Source: Gordonia sediminis
GTDB lineage: Bacteria > Actinomycetota > Actinomycetes > Mycobacteriales > Mycobacteriaceae
Assembly: GCA_004193205.1 (NCBI GenBank)
Contig: RZUM01000004.1
Span: forward strand, 124,001-188,000
Direction: 5' to 3'
DNA length: 64,000 nt
Part shown: positions 28,914 through 36,825 of the stretch, in pieces
How the letters are laid out: every line of letters begins with the position of its first letter
Position numbering within the stretch: position 1 is the first letter of the stretch
The notes under the pieces: model-generated
Told to the model about the DNA's origin: nothing
The model's database searches: none
The model's input: the letters and a program-made list of their open reading frames with translations, nothing else
Translations under genes and position numbers: made by a program

Positions 28914-30446
28914 ATGCTTCTCAGTGACATCGTCGAATACGGAGCACGCAAGCACCCCGATCGGATAGCCGTCCGCTTCGAGGACGAGACCGTCACCTAT
29001 CGCGAACTGCGCGACCGCAGCCGGAGTCTCGCGAATGCCCTGCTCGAGGTCGCCTCGCCGGGCGACCGGGTGGCCGTGCTCTCCACGAACTGCACTGAGT
29101 ATTTCGACTGCTACTACGGTGTTCCGATGGCGGGTATGGCCCTGACCATCCTCAACTTCCGGCTGCATCCCGAACAGATCACCTCGCTCGTGAATCATTC
29201 GGAGGCATCGGTTCTCATCGTCGCCGCCGAGTTCGCAGGCCTCGTGTCCGAGATCCGGGAGCGTATCCCGACCGTGCACACCGTCGTCGTCATCAACGGC
29301 TCGGACGAGACGACATCGTGGGCGTCGTTCGTCGGTGCCGCCCCGGCCACCGAAGTGGCGCCACGGCCCTCCGCGAACGACATGGCGTGGCTCGTGTACA
29401 CCAGCGGCACGACCGGAGCGCCCAAGGGTGTGATGCTCAGTCACCACAACCTGATCAGCGCGGTCACGTCGTCGGCCGTCGAGTGGAACATCCCTGACGC
29501 CACCGTGTTCCTGTTCTGTTTCCCGCTGTGTCACGTCGGCGGCTACGTGGCGGTGCTCAACCATCTGATGGGCAGCACCGTCGGTGTGCTGCGGTCCTAC
29601 GACAACAAGACATTCCTGCGCCTGGTCGACGAGTGGAAGGTCACCCAGACCGGTCTCGCGCCGACCATGATCAACTTCCTCCTGCAGGACCCGTCACTCG
29701 ACGACCACGACCTGGGCACCCTGCAGGAGATCGGGTACGGGTCGTCGGCGATCCCGGCGGCCGTCCTGCGCGAGGGTCTCGAACGACTGAACGTCGACTT
29801 CTACCAGGGCATGGGGATGACCGAAGTGGCCGGCAACGTGCTGCATTTCGACGAGTCGGCACACCGTCGAGCGGCTGCCGGCGAGACGGGACTGCTCGCC
29901 GCGGCCGGAAAACCGATGCGGCTGGCCGACATCCGGATCGTCGACGACGAGGGCAACGACATGGCTGCGGGCGCCGTCGGCGAGATGTGGGTGCGCTGCG
30001 ATCAGGTGATGACCGGGTACTGGCGTGATCCGGAGGCGACCGCCGCATCCTTCACCGACGGTTGGTTCCACACCGGCGATCTGGTACGCCAGGACGCGGA
30101 GGGGTTCGTCTTCATCGTCGACCGCAAGAAGGACCTGATCATCAGCGGCGGCGAGAACGTCGCGTCGCTCCTGGTCGAGCAGGCCCTCTACAAACATCCG
30201 GCGGTCGCCGAGGCAGCCGCCATCGGCATCCCTGACGACACGTGGGGCGAGATCGTCTGCGCCGTGGTCGCATTGCGGCCGGGTACCAAGGCAGACGAGG
30301 CCGATATCATCGGGCACTGCCGCAACCACCTGGGCGGCTTCCAGGTGCCGCGCCGGGTGGAGTTCGTCGACACCCTGCCGAAGAACATCACCGGGAAGAT
30401 CCTGAAAAAGGATCTGCGCCAACGGTTCGTGGACACGCTGGTCTGA
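28914..30446 (+). CDS. Long-/medium-chain-type acyl-CoA ligase (AMP-forming)
   Basis: A 510-residue ANL ligase. The P-loop YTSGTTGAPKGV, the A5 motif GMGMTEVAGN and the hinge segment HTGDLVRQDAEGFVFIVDRKKDLIISGGEN (split here: HTGDLVRQD and DRKKDLIISGGEN) are seen, and the C-terminal PKNITGKILKK supplies the catalytic Lys. The ATG at 28914 is 6 bases after GGAGG; the ATG at 28908 is too close to it. It is co-transcribed with the cyclase gene and probably forms the CoA thioester that the divergent acyl-CoA dehydrogenase oxidises. Confidence 0.92.
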   Translation: MLLSDIVEYGARKHPDRIAVRFEDETVTYRELRDRSRSLANALLEVASPGDRVAVLSTNCTEYFDCYYGVPMAGMALTILNFRLHPEQITSLVNHSEASVLIVAAEFAGLVSEIRERIPTVHTVVVINGSDETTSWASFVGAAPATEVAPRPSANDMAWLVYTSGTTGAPKGVMLSHHNLISAVTSSAVEWNIPDATVFLFCFPLCHVGGYVAVLNHLMGSTVGVLRSYDNKTFLRLVDEWKVTQTGLAPTMINFLLQDPSLDDHDLGTLQEIGYGSSAIPAAVLREGLERLNVDFYQGMGMTEVAGNVLHFDESAHRRAAAGETGLLAAAGKPMRLADIRIVDDEGNDMAAGAVGEMWVRCDQVMTGYWRDPEATAASFTDGWFHTGDLVRQDAEGFVFIVDRKKDLIISGGENVASLLVEQALYKHPAVAEAAAIGIPDDTWGEIVCAVVALRPGTKADEADIIGHCRNHLGGFQVPRRVEFVDTLPKNITGKILKKDLRQRFVDTLV

Positions 30447-30471
30447 CGGCGCGGCACGAAGGACTCCCCAC

Positions 30472-30890
30472 CGCTGGTCGAGTAGCGAGGAGCGAGCGTG
30501 CGAGCCCGACGCGTATCGAGACCACCACCGCCTCAAGTGGTCTCGATACGCCCCTCGCCTGGCGGCTCGGGACTACTCGACCAGCAGGAAGGCACCTCGA
30601 CCCAGCGGGAAGGACTCCCCCACCGCTGGTCGAGTAGCGAGGAGCGAGCGTGCGAGCCCGATGCGTGTCGAGACCACCAGCGCCGCAATTGGTCTCGATA
30701 CGCCCCTCGCCTGGCGGCTCGGGACTACTCGACCAGCAGGAAGGCACCTCAACCCGGCGGAAAGGACCCCCACCGCTGGTCGAGTAGCGACGAGCGAGCG
30801 CAGCGAGCCCGACGCGTATCGAGACCACCAGCGCCTCAAGTGGTCTCGATACGACCCTCGCCTAGCGGCTCGGGACTACTCGACCAGCGG
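30472..30890. repeat. Three tandem long palindromic repeats between convergent genes
   Basis: Three units of about 115 bases (30472-30585, 30624-30740, 30774-30890). Each has a left arm beginning CTGGTCGAGTAG and ending CGTATCGAGACCA, and a right arm that is its imperfect reverse complement (TGGTCTCGATACG to CTACTCGACCAG). Spacers share an AAGGAC or AAGGCACCTC segment. Each unit can fold into a long hairpin. The block fills the whole 458-base gap between the ligase and the convergent PEP-mutase-like gene, where it may end transcription from both sides. Confidence 0.88.
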
Positions 30891-30904
30891 GGAGGTGCGG
30901 CACC

Positions 30905-31798
30905 TCAGCGATCGGCGTATCGGTCACTCAACTCGTTGACCTCGGGAAGGCCGAGGAAATCGGTCACGTCGTCGAAGGCGGGCAGGTCCCCCAGCACCGC
31001 GGTGGGCACGCCGTCGCGGGCCAGCACCTCGTAGTAGCCCTGGATCGCGCGCACGGCGGAGAACAGTGCACCGATCGGATACAGGATCAGCGCGAAACCC
31101 AGCTCGGTGATGTCATCCATGGTCAGCCCCGGTGTCCGGCCCCCCTCGGCCCAATTGAACACCAGCCGGTGATCGCCGAGAGCCGTTGCCACCATGGAGA
31201 TCTCGTCGACACTGCGCGGTGCTTCCACGAACAACAGGTCCGCACCCGCGTCGGCGTATCGCCGGGCACGATCGATGGCGTCATCGACGCCGTTGACGGC
31301 GATCGCGTCGGTACGGGCGACGATGAGGAGATCGGAGTCGGTTCGGGCGTCGACCGCTGCCGCGATCTTGGCGACCATCTCCCCGGCCGGCACCACTTGT
31401 TTGCCCGCCATGTGGCCACAACGTTTCGGCGCCACCTGATCCTCGAGCTGGATGGCGGCGACGCCGGCACGTTGGTAGTCCTGCATGGTCCGGATCACGT
31501 TGATGGCGTTGCCGTATCCGGTGTCCGCGTCGGCGATCAGTGGGACGTCGATGGCCGCGGCCATTCGGCGCGCGTTGTCGGTCATCTCCGAGGCGGTGAT
31601 GAGCCCTACGTCGGGACGTCCCAAAAGGCTTGCTGCGGTGCCGAATCCGGTCATATAGACCGCATCGAATCCCGCACTCTCGGCGAGTCGGGCGGTGAGT
31701 GAGTCGTAGGCCCCGGGCGCGACGACGGGTCTCCCCCCGTCCAGCGCGGCACGTAGACGGGAGCGGACCGGCGACCGGGCGCCCAGCAGATCAGACAT
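30905..31798 (-). CDS. PEP mutase / isocitrate-lyase superfamily enzyme
   Basis: A 297-residue C-C (or P-C) lyase of the carboxyphosphonoenolpyruvate mutase/2-methylisocitrate lyase class. The Mg-binding DADTGYG (Asp90, Asp92) and the active-site loop KRCGH (Cys127) favour a lyase acting on a 2-hydroxy- or methyl-branched acid rather than phosphonate chemistry. It is the last gene of the tetR-led minus operon, one base after the phosphotransferase stop. It may release pyruvate, glyoxylate or oxaloacetate at the end of the pathway. The substrate is not predictable. Confidence 0.88.
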   Translation of the reverse strand: MSDLLGARSPVRSRLRAALDGGRPVVAPGAYDSLTARLAESAGFDAVYMTGFGTAASLLGRPDVGLITASEMTDNARRMAAAIDVPLIADADTGYGNAINVIRTMQDYQRAGVAAIQLEDQVAPKRCGHMAGKQVVPAGEMVAKIAAAVDARTDSDLLIVARTDAIAVNGVDDAIDRARRYADAGADLLFVEAPRSVDEISMVATALGDHRLVFNWAEGGRTPGLTMDDITELGFALILYPIGALFSAVRAIQGYYEVLARDGVPTAVLGDLPAFDDVTDFLGLPEVNELSDRYADR

Positions 31799-31799
31799 G

Positions 31800-33203
31800 T
31801 TACACCTTCAATCCCTCGGACTTACCGGTCAACTCGTGGCGCGGATTTGCCACCCGGAGCCGACCGACCACCGCCGCCGAGATCGCGCGCCGCGCGAGAG
31901 GCTCGGTGTAGTCGACCGAACCATCTCTGATGCGCGCCGCCAACTCCGCTTCACTCTCGTGCCCCGCTCCATTGAGAGCGGCCGCGACGGTGGCCTCGGC
32001 TTCCCCTCCGGCGGCGATCTCCCGCGCAGCGGTGCCGAGCAGGTTCAGACAGATCCGGAGTTGGTACCGCTCACGCGCGCGGTCGGGGGCGAGCGCATCG
32101 AGCACGTCGGACCGCAGCGTGTCCGTCACCAGGTCGAGGATCTCGGTCAGCTGCGGGCGATCGTGCAGTGTCGAAGGCTCCGTAGGCCCGATCGAGCCGA
32201 TCGCCGTGGTGTCCAAGAGGTCGAGCACGAGCAGCAGGTCGTACTCGGACTCGCACACACGCCGGCCGATGGCGGCCAGTTCCAGCGAGTGCTCCTCGCC
32301 GCCGAGATGCCGTTGCGCCTGGAATCGGCTGATGATCAGCCAGCGCAGGGTCCCGAAAACCTCCCACCACCGCAATTCCTCGGTCGAGGGCCGGTATCCG
32401 GTCGTCTCCGCGTACCCGTCGAGCAACTGTTCGCGGGTACCGACCCCGGCGACCGGCGCCGGACTCCCGAATCGCCAGGCCCGCACACACAGCCACCCGA
32501 GATCTTCGATCGGGTCACCGAGGTGGGCCAACTCCCAATCCAGCACACCCCGGATGCCACTGGGGTCGACGAGGATGTTGCCCATCCGGAAGTCGCCGTG
32601 TACCAGCGCATCCGGACGATGGTCCGGGCGGTGTTCGCGCAACCACCGCAGACCCAGCTCGACAGCCGGCCGCGGCTCGTCGAATCGGAGGTACATCGTC
32701 TCGATCTGTTCGAGCGGGTCGTATCGATCGAGCATCGTCAACGACTCGGTGCCGGTCCGGTGGATCATGCCGAGAACCCGACCCATGTCCTCGGCGAGAT
32801 GAGTTCGCGCGTCGGCGAATTCCGGATCACGCTGCAATTTGCGCGCGATCGCCTCGCCGGGTACCAGTTCGGTCACCAGGAACGGTGCATGGATGCCGGG
32901 GGCGTCGTCGCCCGCGGCGATCAGTGTCGGCACCGGTACCCCGGCCGCGGCAGCTGCCCGCAGGCAGGCGGCCTCGGCACGCATCCGCTCCGGCTGCCCG
33001 TGTCCGGGTGGATCACGCCGCAACACCACGGTGCGTTCGCCGGCGGTGCCGGATTCCGTACGCGCCGCCCACGTCTCGCGGCTGGCCCCGCCGGTCAGCC
33101 GGTGCAGGCCGGCGACGACGACCTCGGCTCCCGTCGCCGCACTCAGCACGGCTCCGATCCCGGCGGCCAGCCCGTCGGCGTCGAGCGTCGGCGGGACGAT
33201 CAT
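31800..33203 (-). CDS. APH-family phosphotransferase of the acyl-CoA dehydrogenase type
   Basis: A 467-residue protein-kinase-like phosphotransferase. The catalytic loop LVHGDFRMGNI and the metal-binding VLDWELAHLGDP are intact. Such proteins often neighbour or fuse to acyl-CoA dehydrogenases (ACAD10/11-like), where phosphorylation of a hydroxyacyl-CoA promotes its dehydration. The ATG at 33203 overlaps the dehydrogenase stop by ATGA; a GTG six bases earlier is also possible. The C-terminal ~150 residues are a helical extension outside the kinase fold. Confidence 0.88.
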   Translation of the reverse strand: MIVPPTLDADGLAAGIGAVLSAATGAEVVVAGLHRLTGGASRETWAARTESGTAGERTVVLRRDPPGHGQPERMRAEAACLRAAAAAGVPVPTLIAAGDDAPGIHAPFLVTELVPGEAIARKLQRDPEFADARTHLAEDMGRVLGMIHRTGTESLTMLDRYDPLEQIETMYLRFDEPRPAVELGLRWLREHRPDHRPDALVHGDFRMGNILVDPSGIRGVLDWELAHLGDPIEDLGWLCVRAWRFGSPAPVAGVGTREQLLDGYAETTGYRPSTEELRWWEVFGTLRWLIISRFQAQRHLGGEEHSLELAAIGRRVCESEYDLLLVLDLLDTTAIGSIGPTEPSTLHDRPQLTEILDLVTDTLRSDVLDALAPDRARERYQLRICLNLLGTAAREIAAGGEAEATVAAALNGAGHESEAELAARIRDGSVDYTEPLARRAISAAVVGRLRVANPRHELTGKSEGLKV

Positions 33204-34393
33204 CGCCACGGGGCGGCGTCGGGGTCGCGTAGCAGGCGACGAGCGGTCGACATCCGGTGCACCTCGTCGGGGCCGTCGTAGATGCGGGCATAGCGGGCCT
33301 GCCGGTACATCCGCTCGAGCGGAGTATCGGCGGTGAGCCCGAGTGCGCCGTGCACCTGGATGGCGCGATCGACGACGTTGTGCAGCATGCGGGCCCCCCA
33401 GAACTTGATCAGCCCGATCTGGATGCGGGCGTCGTCGCCGGTGTCCATCACGCGGGCTGCGTCGAGCGTCATCAGTCGGGCCGCCTGGATCTCGGCGGCG
33501 GACTCGGCGATGTAGCGGTGCACCTCGCCCTTGTCGGCGAGCAGCGAGCCGTGCACGAAACGCGAATTCGCACGGTCACACATCAATTCGTACGCTCGCT
33601 GCGCCTGGCCCAGCCAGCGCATGCTGTGGAAGATGCGCCCCGGTCCGAGCCGGTCCTGGGCGATGACGAAGCCCTTGCCGCGCTCGCCGAGCAGGTTCTC
33701 CTTGGGCACCCGGACGTCGGTCAGCCGCACCTCGAAGTGATCGCTCGGGTCGTGACCCATCGTCGGGATGGCGCGGACGATCTCGAAGCCCGGGGTGTCC
33801 GTCGGCACGATGATCGAGCTGATCCGGGAGTGCCTCGGGACGGTGTCGTCTTCGGTCCGGGCGAACACGGTGCAATAGGCCGCGACGTTGACACCGGTGG
33901 TGAACCACTTGTGTCCGTTGATGACCCAGGTGTCACCGTCGAGTTCGGCACGGGTGGCGATCAGCGTCGGGTCGGAACCGGCGACCTCCGGCTCGGTCAG
34001 TCCGACCGACGGGAAGATGTCCCCCGACACCATCCCGGTGACCCAGCGACGCCGCTGCTCGGCGGTCCCGTGCTTGTGCAGCATGATGGTGTCCTGCATG
34101 GTCACCGACCCGACGGCGAGCTGTCCGAACTCCGAACGCCCGATGACCTCGTTGAGGTACACGAAGTCCATGAAGGGCACGCCGCCACCGCCGACCTCGG
34201 CCGGATGCCCCAGCGCCCACAGGCCGAGTTCCTTTGCCCGCGAACGCAGCTCGTCGAGAACCTTGGCGGCGGCCTCGTCCTCGGTGATCAGTTCCGGCTC
34301 GCGTGGGATCACCTCGTCGTCGATGAAGGCACGCATGCGTGCGCACAGTTCCGCGAGGTCGGGGTCGGGGGCATGGCTGTCGGCAGTGTTCAA
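33200..34393 (-). CDS. Acyl-CoA dehydrogenase
   Basis: A 397-residue flavoprotein introducing the alpha-beta double bond into an acyl-CoA. Seen are the substrate- and FAD-binding segments VGLTEPEVAGSDP, WVINGHKWFTTG and a C-terminal IQVHGALGLTADTPLERMYRQAR (read here in two parts: IQVHGALG and LERMYRQAR). Length is normal. It overlaps the SnoaL-like gene upstream and the phosphotransferase downstream by ATGA. It works with the ligase of the divergent operon. Confidence 0.93.
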   Translation of the reverse strand: MNTADSHAPDPDLAELCARMRAFIDDEVIPREPELITEDEAAAKVLDELRSRAKELGLWALGHPAEVGGGGVPFMDFVYLNEVIGRSEFGQLAVGSVTMQDTIMLHKHGTAEQRRRWVTGMVSGDIFPSVGLTEPEVAGSDPTLIATRAELDGDTWVINGHKWFTTGVNVAAYCTVFARTEDDTVPRHSRISSIIVPTDTPGFEIVRAIPTMGHDPSDHFEVRLTDVRVPKENLLGERGKGFVIAQDRLGPGRIFHSMRWLGQAQRAYELMCDRANSRFVHGSLLADKGEVHRYIAESAAEIQAARLMTLDAARVMDTGDDARIQIGLIKFWGARMLHNVVDRAIQVHGALGLTADTPLERMYRQARYARIYDGPDEVHRMSTARRLLRDPDAAPWR

Positions 34394-34776
34394 CTGTTGG
34401 TCCTTCGTGTGGTCAGGAGCGGTTCCAGGTGTGCGGAGTCGACGTACTCGTCGATCCGGACGATGTGTCCGTCGGCGACGTCGACGAACAGTCCCGCCGG
34501 GATGGCCAGGGCCTCGCCGTCGGGCAGGGTTCCGGTCAGCAGATGCTGTTGGACGAAGCCGTCGTCGTGGACTATGCGCCGGACATCACGGTATTCGAGA
34601 TCGGCGACGGTCCTCGTCAGCCAGCGCAATACGCGCAGATTCTGTTCCACGGTCTGTTCCGTGCGGTCCTCGTTGTGCCAGATGACTGCGTCCGGCGCAT
34701 ACAGCGCAAGCAGTGCATCGGTGTCGCCGGACTCGATCGCCGCGAAGAACCGGTCGGCCACCTCGTCGATGATCAT
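34390..34776 (-). CDS. SnoaL-like / NTF2-fold protein
   Basis: A 128-residue NTF2-like alpha+beta barrel: DRFFAAIESGDTDALLALYAPDAVIWHN is the typical first helix pair and strand. Such proteins act as isomerases, hydratases or binding proteins in catabolic clusters. The start ATG at 34776 overlaps the tetR stop, and its stop overlaps the dehydrogenase start. Catalytic residues cannot be assigned, so the exact reaction is unknown. Confidence 0.83.
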   Translation of the reverse strand: MIIDEVADRFFAAIESGDTDALLALYAPDAVIWHNEDRTEQTVEQNLRVLRWLTRTVADLEYRDVRRIVHDDGFVQQHLLTGTLPDGEALAIPAGLFVDVADGHIVRIDEYVDSAHLEPLLTTRRTNS

Positions 34777-35450
34777 CGATCCCCGTTCTCGTCGGCCGAA
34801 CCCTCGTCGGCCGAACCCTCGTCGGACAATCCCAGGGCGCCCAGGCACATCTCATCGAGCGTATCGAGTAACGCCCCCTCTGAGGCCTCCTCACCCTGAA
34901 TCAGCCACAGATAGAGGGTGTGATCGACCATCGCGGCCATGGCGCGTGCGGCCATCGTCGGGTCCAGGGACTCGCGCACACGTCCCTCCCGCTGCCAGCC
35001 CGCAATCGCAGTGGCCGTCCGGTCGATCAGCTGCGCACGGTGCTGATGACGTAGCTCGCGGAACTCCTCGTTGAAGGTGGCCACCTGCTCGACGATCGCC
35101 AGCATGGCGGCGTGGCGCCGATACGCCCGGTAGTAGGCCCGATTGGACGCGATGAGCCGTTCGGCGGGCCCCATGTCCGGCGTCGACGGTTCACGCCGAT
35201 GCATCTCACTGAACAGCCATGTGCTCAGTTCCCGGAAAACGTCCTCTTTCGACTCGAAGTATCGGTAGAACGTCCCATAGGAGACGTTTGCCTCCTGCGC
35301 GATCAGTTCCACTCGCGCGTCGAGGAAGCCGACCCTCTCGAAGACCCGTTGTGCGGCGGCGAGCAGCGCGTCGCGGGTGGCCCGGCCACGCGGCGACAGT
35401 GAGTCCACCGGGGCGGGAACCGTCGAGGTGTTGACAGACGACTTGGCCAC
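34773..35450 (-). CDS. TetR-family repressor of the 28-36 kb catabolic cluster
   Basis: A TetR regulator of about 225 residues. The N-terminal helix-turn-helix region (about residues 22-65) contains GRATRDALLAAAQRVFERVGF and VSYGTFYRYFESKEDVF. The C-terminal ligand domain is of typical length. The start is probably the GTG at 35450 (a TTG lies two codons upstream), with no ribosome binding site and only 20 bases from the palindrome at 35471. The last residues contain a 15-bp duplication (SADEG, SADEN). It heads the minus operon through the PEP-mutase-like gene, so it should autoregulate. The inducer is likely an acyl-CoA or acid of the pathway (inference). Confidence 0.88.
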   Translation of the reverse strand: MAKSSVNTSTVPAPVDSLSPRGRATRDALLAAAQRVFERVGFLDARVELIAQEANVSYGTFYRYFESKEDVFRELSTWLFSEMHRREPSTPDMGPAERLIASNRAYYRAYRRHAAMLAIVEQVATFNEEFRELRHQHRAQLIDRTATAIAGWQREGRVRESLDPTMAARAMAAMVDHTLYLWLIQGEEASEGALLDTLDEMCLGALGLSDEGSADEGSADENGDR

Positions 35451-35459
35451 AAACAAACT
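35431..35459 (+). promoter_or_regulatory. Candidate promoter toward the AhpD-like gene
   Basis: TTGACA (35431-35436), a 17-base spacer and a weak -10 (CAAACT, 35454-35459). The surrounding GTTGACAG matches the sequence upstream of operator copy 1, and the distance to the palindrome is similar. Confidence 0.35.
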
Positions 35460-35470
35460 ATCCAGCCAGA

Positions 35471-35489
35471 TGACATGACAGTCAAGTCA
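35471..35489. promoter_or_regulatory. TetR-type operator, copy 2
   Basis: TGACATGAC-A-GTCAAGTCA, a 19-bp palindrome with one arm mismatch, in the divergent region between tetR and the small ORF at 35509. It shares 17 of 19 positions with copy 1 at 27937-27955. Its position suits autorepression of tetR and control of the plus-strand genes. Confidence 0.8.
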
Positions 35490-35508
35490 ACTTTATCGAA
35501 AGGCAATC

Positions 35509-35589
35509 ATGACCCCCTCCAACCCGACATTCGTGGCCCACGAGCCCAAGACGGCCGCCGACCACCGGGAACGGGTGGTGGTCTCCTGA
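35509..35589 (+). CDS. Twenty-six-residue leader-like ORF before the AhpD-like gene
   Basis: ATG at 35509 with a good GAAAGG ribosome binding site 5 bases upstream. The frame encodes 26 residues beginning MTPSNPTFVAHEPK and ends in TGATG, which overlaps the start of the next gene. The downstream gene itself has no clear ribosome binding site, so translation of this peptide may feed it. I do not recognise the peptide. Confidence 0.5.
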   Translation: MTPSNPTFVAHEPKTAADHRERVVVS

Positions 35590-36227
35590 TGCCCCGACTT
35601 CCCCAAGTTCACCGCGCGGACGTCACCGACGAGAAGATCCTCTGGTTCTACGATCACCTGTTCGGACCCGACAAGGATCCGGCGGTCGATCACGGCACCA
35701 TCCATGCCACACCGGGCGATTGGTGGACGGTCTTCGCCCACTCTCCCGACGTGTTCCGCCATGCCGTGGGCGGATTCTCGTTGTACCGCAACTCATCGGT
35801 CGACCCGCTGTTGCGTGAACTCGTTCAGGGCCGAGCCGGATATACCCGGGGCAGCCAGTTCGTGTTCTCCCAGCACTGCAAGCAGATGCGCTCTTTGGGC
35901 ATGCCCGAGGAGAAGATCGCCGCGATCGGGTCCTGGCAGGTCAGCGACCTGTTCACACCGCTCGAGCGTGCGGTACTCGCCTACACGGATGCTCTGGTCT
36001 ACGACGGCGGGCGGGTACCCGACGGTGTGTTCGACATGTTGCGAGAGCATCTGAGTCCATCGGAGATCGTCCAGTTCACCTACATCGCCGCCCTGTACGA
36101 CATGCACGCGACGATGTGCAAGGCCCTGCGACTCGAATTCGACGACATCCCCGAGCGGATCACCGAGGTGATGGTCCCCGAAGGGGTCGAGGTCGCGGAC
36201 CTGTCGGCGGATCTCGCGGGCGAGTGA
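35589..36227 (+). CDS. Carboxymuconolactone-decarboxylase/AhpD-like protein
   Basis: A 212-residue all-helical CMD-family protein. The family core is FSQHCKQMRSLGMPEEKI, with one Cys before H-x-x-x, instead of the AhpD CxxC pair, followed by LTPLERAVLAYTDAL-like helix residues. Related proteins in actinobacterial catabolic clusters are annotated as decarboxylases or peroxidase-related, but lacking CxxC it is unlikely to be a classical AhpD peroxidase. It is divergent from tetR, under the shared operator, and coupled to a 26-codon ORF by TGATG. Confidence 0.85.
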   Translation: MPRLPQVHRADVTDEKILWFYDHLFGPDKDPAVDHGTIHATPGDWWTVFAHSPDVFRHAVGGFSLYRNSSVDPLLRELVQGRAGYTRGSQFVFSQHCKQMRSLGMPEEKIAAIGSWQVSDLFTPLERAVLAYTDALVYDGGRVPDGVFDMLREHLSPSEIVQFTYIAALYDMHATMCKALRLEFDDIPERITEVMVPEGVEVADLSADLAGE

Positions 36228-36240
36228 GTACATTTCGGTT

Positions 36241-36801
36241 GTGCCCGCCACCGAACTGATCGAGGTCGTCAGCGACCCTCGTCATGCACCGAGTGTTGCC
36301 GAGGTCGCAGCGGCGACGTTCCCGCTGGCATGCCCACCGCATTCGACGGCACAGGACATCGCCGGGTTCATCGAGGCCAACCTGGCGCCCGACGACTTCG
36401 TCCGCCACATCGTCAGCGACCAGAGCGACGTCCTCGTCGCCCGCGAGCGGATCGACGGCCCGATCATCGGGTACTGCCTGGTCCATCACACCGCACCCTC
36501 ACATCCCGACGTCGCGGCGGTGATCACCGAGCGCCCGGTCTCCGAGATCTCGAAGATGTACGTGATGCCCGACCACCACGCCCAGGGCCGGTCGGGCGCA
36601 CCGTCACATGCGATGATGCGCGCCGCCATCGACTGCGCCCGGCGACGCGGCAGCGCAGTGGTGTGGCTGGGGGTGAACCAGGAGAACGTCCGCGCACAGC
36701 GTTTCTACACCAAGATGGGGTTCGTCCGGGTGGGCGTGAAGACCTTCGACCTGAACGGGTCGATCGAGCACGACTACATCCTGGCGCAGACCCTGGTCTG
36801 A
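36241..36801 (+). CDS. GNAT-family N-acetyltransferase (Rv2669-like)
   Basis: A 186-residue acetyltransferase from a GTG start. SKMYVMPDHHAQGRSGAPSHAMM is the acetyl-CoA-binding motif A, though the pyrophosphate loop Q/R-x-x-G-x-G/A reads QGRSGAP. NVRAQRFYTKMGFVRVG is the motif B helix. It is the first gene of the block that follows the Rv2669-Rv2703 order of M. tuberculosis and lies 13 bases after the catabolic cluster. Acceptor unknown. Confidence 0.88.
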   Translation: MPATELIEVVSDPRHAPSVAEVAAATFPLACPPHSTAQDIAGFIEANLAPDDFVRHIVSDQSDVLVARERIDGPIIGYCLVHHTAPSHPDVAAVITERPVSEISKMYVMPDHHAQGRSGAPSHAMMRAAIDCARRRGSAVVWLGVNQENVRAQRFYTKMGFVRVGVKTFDLNGSIEHDYILAQTLV

Positions 36802-36825
36802 CGCCGCGCGCGAGGCTCGGCCGGG

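Noticed and set aside
30472-30890. Possible CRISPR array
   Set aside because: Three repeats of about 115 bases with internal palindromes and short similar spacers do not fit the 25-40-base repeat and unique spacer pattern; no cas genes are nearby.
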